Below, piece by piece: positions 32,413-37,707 of a stretch of 37,707 nucleotides of DNA (the stretch's first letter is position 1; every line of letters starts with the position of its first letter). The DNA lies in the NCBI GenBank assembly GCA_003194525.1, contig NBIV01000407.1:1-37707 (forward strand), in the 5' to 3' direction. Origin of the DNA: Gracilariopsis chorda (taxonomy: Eukaryota > Rhodophyta > Florideophyceae > Gracilariales > Gracilariaceae). The notes under the pieces are model-generated. The model searched no databases. It had not been told where the DNA came from and saw only the letters and a program-made list of their open reading frames with translations. Made by a program: the position numbers and the translations under genes.

Positions 32413-33129
32413 ATGTCGAGAAATCCCTCCGATGCGGAGCCAGTGGTTACGCGTAGTCGCTCCCGCGACAACGCGGACACATCCGAAGTTCGGTTCGTAC
32501 CCCGTATCCCTTTACGGACAAGTTCCAGCCGTGCTGGCGCCGCTTCATCGCGGAATGATACCCCCGACCGGGAACCCCGGAACCTCCTTTTGCCCTCGTT
32601 ATCACCCCCGCAGGGGAATGCAGCATCGACTCCGGCTGTTGCCGCAGTGCCCCAGGCACCCCGGCCTGCTCCCGCTGTCGCGGCTTCAAGCCCCCGTGGA
32701 ACGGGCTATAACACCCCCCAGGGGACTTCCCTGGAATCCCAGGTCCGCGCTCTGTGGACCGCCCATGACACCCTTGTAGGGGAACTAAAATCCCTCCAAG
32801 AGGTGGTCTCGGCAACCCCCGTAAAGGAGGTCGCGGAGGAACTCCGTATTTTACGGTCTGACGTCAACTCCGTGTTGGAGAGTTTGGGACAACCCGCCGC
32901 CTTCATCGAAGGAGTTGAAGCCCGATTTGATCGGATTGGTGCCCGCCTGAAGACGCTGGAGCAGTTCGTCCTCATGGACAAACCATCCCCGGGTGATCCG
33001 GTAAACGAGGCATCGCACAACGACCAGCTTGCTGGGAAGAAGAAACGCCGTCACCGACGGAAACACCACCGAAAATATTCGGACCGATTCTTCGACATCG
33101 TCGGAATCATCCCGAAACCATTCGGTTAG
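32413..33129 (+). pseudogene. Gag N-terminal part (matrix-like)
   Basis: A 238-residue frame from ATG 32413. It has a Ser/Arg- and Pro/Ala-rich first half, then a coiled-coil segment (residues about 108-190: ALWTAHDTLVGELKSLQEVV and VNSVLESLG) and a basic patch KKKRRHRRKHHRK that may bind RNA. The start codon lies in the loop of a perfect 6-bp hairpin (TTTCTC-ATGTC-GAGAAA, 32407-32423). The capsid continues in the +1 frame, overlapping by about 100 nt. Confidence 0.7.
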
Positions 33130-34585
33130 CTCGAGCTCCTCGGACTCCGACTCGGAGGACGAGAAGCGAGGCTACTCCTCCCGCTCGAAGCGGACATCGG
33201 CCACTGAAGGTGTGGTCCGAACCCGCCAGAAGGGGAGAAGACACCCCGGTCTCCGGGAATTGAAACCGACAAACCCGGATTACCGGAAGCTTTTATCATA
33301 CCGGTACTACCGGCTCGAAGATTCGTCACTTGGACGTACGCCCCGTGGTACGGGAAAGGTGCGAGAATGCATTAAGCGAATGCAGCTCTCGCTCCGCAAC
33401 CAGTATTTTACTGGAGAGGACCCAGTCCTAGTACTGGATTTCCTATCCCGCTTTGTAGCGGAGGCCGATATCCTCGGTATGAATGAGGGACAAGCCTATT
33501 TGGCTTTACCGTATTTCTTACGGGGAGTGGCCGAGGACCAATACACCTCTGTCCGAGGATCTTCTCGCGCCTCCGAGGGAGGAGTTACTTGCTGGCCGGA
33601 GGCTGTGCAGTATCTTCTGCGCTCCTACGCCACCAACACCGCTATTCAGCAGGCTATCCTCGCTTTGCGAGATACACGCCAGCGTGCTGGAGAGACCGAG
33701 ACCGATTACTCGGTGCGCCTTAACAAGGCTTTCCACAGATGTGGTAACGTATACCCCGCTGGGGAGCGCAGTACCATGTTCATTGATGATCTTGACCCGG
33801 CAATCCGGAGTTTAGTTACCCGTTATCGGGAGGACAAGCGAAGGATCACCTACCTCGAGCTGGTCCAACACGCTCGAGCGGAAGGGGATGCACTTCGTGC
33901 AAGAACTCCGAACAATCGGTCTAAATCCGCCAAGGCATTGTTGCTGGAAAGCGAAGCTTCCTCTCTCCCGCTCACCGCGGATGGGAACCCTGGACAGGGA
34001 TTTGATACCGTGCATTTAGCGCAGGGGGATGGTGTGTCGATACCCACCAGTGAGTTACCGTCAACGACGGAGATGACCCATGATACGGGAACAGAAGATC
34101 CCGTTCTATACGGTGGTAACAGTCGGGTTCAACCCCAACGACTCCCGTTTTCAAACGTTCAATCCCGTTATCAACGGCCTGGATGAACTGACACCCGCCC
34201 TGCGGTTCGCTTCTCCGATACTCGGAATAATAATCCGCGTGTCGCGGTGCTGGCTCTCATTTGCCACCTGTGCTATGCCCATGGCCATACCTCTCCTCAG
34301 TGTATTTGTTCACTGAAGGATATGGCCAAGGTGGTGGAAAATTATGAGGCCCTCACTCCAGAGGAGAAACGTTCCGTCCCGACGGCTTCCTGCCTCCGTG
34401 TTAAAACGGACTTTTCCCACGACCTACCACAGACCCCGCGTGCGCGGCAAGCTTCATACACCCCGATTCGGGAGATCACGCAACCATCCGTTGCAACCCC
34501 CGCTTATGCGGATAGAAACCCCCGTCAACGGGATGAAGCACTCGTTGTCGAGGAAACCAACCCACCGCCGAAGGCGGAAAACTAA
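33062..34585 (+). pseudogene. Gag capsid and nucleocapsid (zinc knuckle)
   Basis: This frame starts with a Ser/Asp/Glu-rich linker (about 33080-33170). The capsid-like helical region follows, with LRNQYFTGEDPVLVLDFLSR, ALPYFLRGVAEDQY and RQRAGETETDYSVRLNKAF, the usual gypsy retrotransposon-gag pattern. A single TGA/stop at 34184-34186 interrupts it. Beyond, in the same frame, lies CHLCYAHGHTSPQC, a perfect C-x2-C-x4-H-x4-C zinc knuckle, and the region ends at 34585. The shift from the first gag frame is +1 near 33082, next to the hairpin CCGAA-AATA-TTCGG (33069-33082). Confidence 0.8.
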
Positions 34586-34602
34586 CTGAGGGAGTCTCCC
34601 CT

Positions 34603-35175
34603 TTGGGAGAGGCGTCCTCAAGAACGAGGCTGTTGGCGCCCGAGGCGTCCTCGCCTCGCTCCCCGGTGAAAGTCCTCTCGAGGAAAGACACCGTTGACGC
34701 GGACTCTGCGCACCTCGGTGTGTTGCGTCGCCCGTGGATACGGAGTAAAAATCCCCGGATTCCCGGTAGAGTCTTGGTCTTGGCCAAGCGCAATTATAAG
34801 GTCTATGCCGACCTTGGCCTTGACCCCCAGTTTATGGTGAGGTTTCTCACCGTCCTGGATACAGGTGCAGGCCCCAACTTTGTTGTGGAATCATTGTTAC
34901 CCCCGCTTGTGCGGTCGTGTATCCGCTCTGACGCGGTCCCCGACATTTCGGATGCGAACAACAATCCGTTACAAACGGTGGGCACAGTGGACCTCGTCGT
35001 GAGACTTGGTACCTCTGTGATGAAGTTGGACTTCATCGTTTGCCGTTCATTGGAAGCACCAGTCATACTGGGATGTGATTACTGCGACAGATTTGTCGAC
35101 GCAATCAGGCCCCGCCTCAGGCGTGTAGAACTTGACGACGGATCGTCGTTTCCGATTGTTCGCCGCCCGCTATAG
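34603..35175 (+). pseudogene. Retropepsin-like aspartic protease
   Basis: A 190-residue frame between gag and RT. FLTVLDTGAGPNFV carries the D-T-G active site, and APVILGCDYCDRF is the I-L-G-x-D flap-side motif of retrotransposon proteases. It is in a different frame from the zinc knuckle (stop at 34585) and from RT. About 175 bp without a clear frame follow. Confidence 0.8.
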
Positions 35176-35350
35176 CGGTCCTCTCGGAAACAAGTTCCGC
35201 TCCCTGCTGCGCAGGAACCACCGCCCGCGTCCCGCGAGTCCACCAAGCTCCGCGTCGCTGCCTCGGTTTCTATACCGGCTGAGTCCCAAGTCTGGGTGCA
35301 GGTAAAATTCCCGTCAACACAGTCTTCGGGTTATACAACCCCTCGCCTCG

Positions 35351-36475
35351 TTGTACGAGAAATCCCAGCTGGCGCTGGCTAATGGAATTGTCTCCATTTC
35401 CCCGGATGTCCCTTTCCGGCTATTGGTTGCCAACCTTGGCAAACACGCCCAGTATCTGGTCAAACACCAAGTAATTGGGAGTGTAACCCCCCATCCTATG
35501 GGAATGCTGCCAACAAAGATGACAGCCGCCGATGTACTCGGAGTTACCACCTCTTCTGAGGAGTTCGCCCCGCCGTCCGAAGACGTCAAGTCTAAGGAGG
35601 GGGAGGAAACCGCTACTTCAGCGTCGAACATACCGAGTAACTCGGAATTGGAATTGCGAACCACACCTGTTCCACAGGACAATGCTCCATCGAGCAACGA
35701 CCGGATTGATCCGGAAAAAGCACTTGAAGCGCTGGACTTCAGCCACGTGCCAGAGTCGCACCGCGACAAACTCCGTACTATGTTACGGGAATTCACCACA
35801 ATGTGGGATGGCTCGCTTGGCGAGATTAATGCAACGGAACACCGGATCGATTTAATCCCCGGTGCGCGACCGGTTGCACAACCCCCTTACAGGGCAGGTC
35901 CGAAAGCTCGGGAAGAGGAGCAGTCCCAAGTGGACAAGATGCTGCGCGCAGGTGTGATTGAGCCCGCTCAATCACCCTGGGCATCCCCAGTTGTACTGGC
36001 TTTAAAGGCCGACGGAACCTGGAGGTTCTGTGTCGACTACCGCCGGCTCAATGCCGTGACTGTTAGGGACACGTACCCCATCCCTCGTATGGACGAGTGC
36101 ATTGACTCCCTTGGAGACGCCACCGTGTTCACGGCCCTTGATGCCAATTGGGGATATTGGCAAGTACCTGTCAGACAGGAGGATCGCGACAAAACCGCAT
36201 TCACCTGCCACGCAGGAACGTACCGCTTCAAGCGGATGCCATTTGGGTTAACCAACGCCCCCGCCACCTTTCAGCGTGCAGTAGATATTCTACTCAACCG
36301 CTTTAAGTGGCGGAGTTGTCTGGTCTACCTTGATGATATTATCATCTTCTCCAACTCGTTGGACGACCATCTCACTCACGTCCGAGACGTGCTGACCGTA
36401 CTCCGCGATGCGGGAATTACCCTCAAGTTGAGGAAATGCGAGTTTTTTCACAGATACTGTGAAGTATCTGGGTCA
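35351..36475 (+). pseudogene. Reverse transcriptase with intact active site
   Basis: After about 120 residues of linker, the RT blocks are complete and normally spaced: GVIEPAQSPWASPVVLALK, FCVDYRRLNAVTVRDTYPIP, VFTALDANWGYWQV (catalytic Asp), RMPFGLTNAPATFQRAVDIL, YLDDIIIFS (both catalytic Asp) and TLKLRKCEFF. The frame leaves the family sequence after KCEFF at a run of six T (36443-36448); the correct continuation FTDTVKYLGHII is in another frame. About nine perfect stems of 6-10 bp fall between 35954 and 36494, including the 10-bp stem GTGATTGAGC-CC-GCTCAATCAC (35954-35975). Confidence 0.9.
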
Positions 36476-37168
36476 TATTATCCGTCCTGGACGGTTAGCG
36501 ATCGAGAAAGCTCGAGTCAAATCCCTCGTTGAGGCGAAAGAACCCCGTACTCAAACGGAACTGCGCTCCTTTCTGGGGCTGGTCAACGTCTATCGACGGT
36601 TTATCCCGAACTTTTCGGATACTGCAGCGCCCCTGAACGCGTTGTTGCGAAAGGGGAACCCCCCAAAACTGGGAACATTTACGCCCGAGCAATCGGAAGC
36701 TTTTAACTCCTTAAAGGAGGCTGTCACATCAGCACCAATCCTACATCTCCCAAAACGTGGGTTGCCATACTCCGTAGATACGGACTCGAGCGACTACCAA
36801 GTCGGGTGTGCTCTTTTTCAAACCACCCCCGAGGGGGAACGACATCCAATTGGTTATTGGTCACGTTCGCTCAATGTTCATGAGCGGAACTACTCCGTAT
36901 CGGAGAAAGAGTGCCTCGCCGTCGTTATGGGCGATGTCCACTCTGCGCCCCTACCCTTATGGGAATTCACTTCACCGTGTACACGGATCATTCCTCATTG
37001 AGGTGGTTGATGAATATCTCCGACCCGTCGGGACGCCTCATGCGCTGGAGACTCCGCCTCGCGGAATATGACTTTCAAGTCATTTATAAAAAGGGTGCGC
37101 AGAACACCCAGGCCGACGCTTTTATCGCGGTTACCCACAAGTGGGGAAGCACTCCCAACGGAGGATGA
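36459..37168 (+). pseudogene. RT thumb and RNase H
   Basis: The frame 36459-37001 has KYLGHIIRPG, LRSFLGLVNVYRRFIPNFS, then the RNase H start VDTDSSDYQVGCALFQ, GYWSRSLNVHERNYSVSEKE and CLAVV. A shift near 36930 moves it to the frame at 36911-37168 with FTVYTDHSSLRWL and the end YDFQVIYKKGAQNTQADA. The catalytic acids (D in DTDSS, E in SEKE, D in YTDHS and in QADA) are present across the two frames. Confidence 0.85.
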
Positions 37169-37398
37169 TGAAGTCCCATGCTTCATGGCTATAGACCCGG
37201 ATGATACGGAACATGCCGTCGAGGCCAGGCCAGAAACCTGGGACGAGGATGCTGATTTTTGACGAACTACTCGCATCGCGAGATAAATCTGAGAACCCGT
37301 TACCGGGAAACTTTGTACCGGTATCACCGGAAGAAATGATCCGAGAACAATTCGGCGACCCATTCTGTACGAGAATTCGTGCCCGTATCAACGGTGGG

Positions 37399-37707
37399 TG
37401 AAGATCTCCCTTTCGGGGTAAACGACAAAGGCTACCTCGTAAGAAAGGTCGAAGCCCGCCCACAGATTGTGGTACCACATTCCCTGCAATCGCGGGTGTT
37501 ACATCTATCACACTACGCCCCCATTGGAGGTCATTCCAGGTGGGAGGAAACTCTACCTAACCCTGCGAAGGGATTTCTATTGGCCCGCAATGGCGGTGGA
37601 TTGCTACGCAACTGTGGGTTTTGTAGCGAATGCGCGAAGAATCGCGTCAAACTCCGCAAAAATGCGAAGAAGATGAAACTATTCCCCGCAAGGGCGCCGC
37701 TCGAGTT
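37399..37707 (+). pseudogene. Integrase zinc-binding domain, cut by window end
   Basis: In three frames the HHCC domain is visible: GYLVRKVEARPQ, then HLSHYAPIGGHSRWEET (two His), then YLTLRRDFYWPAMAVDCYA, then CGFCSECAKNRV (two Cys). This is the N-terminal domain of gypsy integrase with two frameshifts. The catalytic core is beyond 37707. Confidence 0.8.

Larger units (their letters stand above)
32407..36619 (+). repeat. Dense array of short perfect hairpins in coding sequence
   Basis: Examples with a 5-bp stem and 3-nt loop: 32427-32439 CTCCG-ATG-CGGAG, 32525-32537 CCAGC-CGT-GCTGG, 32693-32705 CCCGT-GGA-ACGGG, 32844-32856 CCGTA-TTT-TACGG, 32900-32912, 32922-32934 CCGAT-TTG-ATCGG, 33048-33060 CCGTC-ACC-GACGG, 33181-33193, 33245-33257, 33342-33354. 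Longer ones: 33400-33414 CCAGTA-TTT-TACTGG, 36167-36179 CCTGTC-A-GACAGG, 36223-36235, 36280-36294 AGTAGA-TAT-TCTACT, 36377-36391 CACGTC-CGA-GACGTG, 36447-36463 TTCACAG-ATA-CTGTGAA, 36482-36494. In equal-base random sequence a 5-bp stem with exactly a 3-nt loop is expected about once per kb. Confidence 0.8.
31502..37707 (+). mobile_element. Hairpin-rich Ty3/gypsy element (5' part, runs off window)
   Basis: In order: 5' LTR D, leader, gag (two frames), zinc knuckle, aspartic protease, RT, RNase H and the integrase zinc-binding domain. Integrase core and 3' end are beyond the window. The LTR family is that of the chromovirus at 1-4560. Frameshifts in gag, after RT, in RNase H and in integrase, plus one stop between capsid and zinc knuckle, show decay, although the RT active site is intact. 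Confidence 0.9.

Noticed and set aside
32407..36619. CRISPR-like or tandem repeat array
   Set aside because: The hairpin units differ in sequence and spacing and lie in recognisable gag-pol coding sequence of a eukaryote.

Overview
The window looks like nuclear DNA of a photosynthetic eukaryote, most plausibly a florideophyte red alga (Chondrus crispus would fit, but this is inference). The support is a nuclear-type PGR5 with a transit-like N terminus, a TPR protein with a plastid-like leader, typical eukaryotic genes (Arf1, proteasome Rpt4, an Spg1/Tem1 GTPase, gamma-glutamyltransferase) with none or one short GT-AG intron, and a compact gene island between dense transposon clusters.

Layout: 1-4560 is the 3' part of a Ty3/gypsy chromovirus (integrase end, broken chromodomain, a long antisense ORF, polypurine tract, 3' LTR). 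4561-7643 holds a Harbinger-type transposase and its partner gene. 7947-10460 is a decayed second gypsy lineage on the minus strand. 10568-22454 is the host island: a possible glycosyltransferase-like ORF, PGR5, Arf1, TPR protein, Rpt4, GGT and Spg1, in convergent and divergent pairs. About 23045-28383 is a minus-strand Ty1/copia element split by three later insertions: a TA-flanked MITE and two LTRs of the chromovirus family. 28384-31501 contains a CACTA-ended MITE, a cluster of perfect palindromes and a broken piggyBac transposase. 31502 to the window end is a second chromovirus-family element reading rightwards (5' LTR, gag, zinc knuckle, protease, RT, RNase H, start of integrase), with several frameshifts.

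The most striking signal is not a gene. The chromovirus family is saturated with tiny perfect hairpins (4-10 bp stems, mostly 1-5 nt loops), in coding sequence and LTRs alike, far more often than chance by hand count. Four diverged LTR copies keep a hairpin at the same places while stem and loop sequences change. I did not see such density in the short stretches of host gene or of the minus-strand gypsy element that I inspected. The RT domain keeps its normal spacing, so the hairpins arose by substitution and codon choice and not by insertion. This points to selection for local folding of the element's RNA or DNA, or to a templated mutation process in replication. I know of no description of it.

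All homology calls are by eye from motifs; no search or folding program was run.
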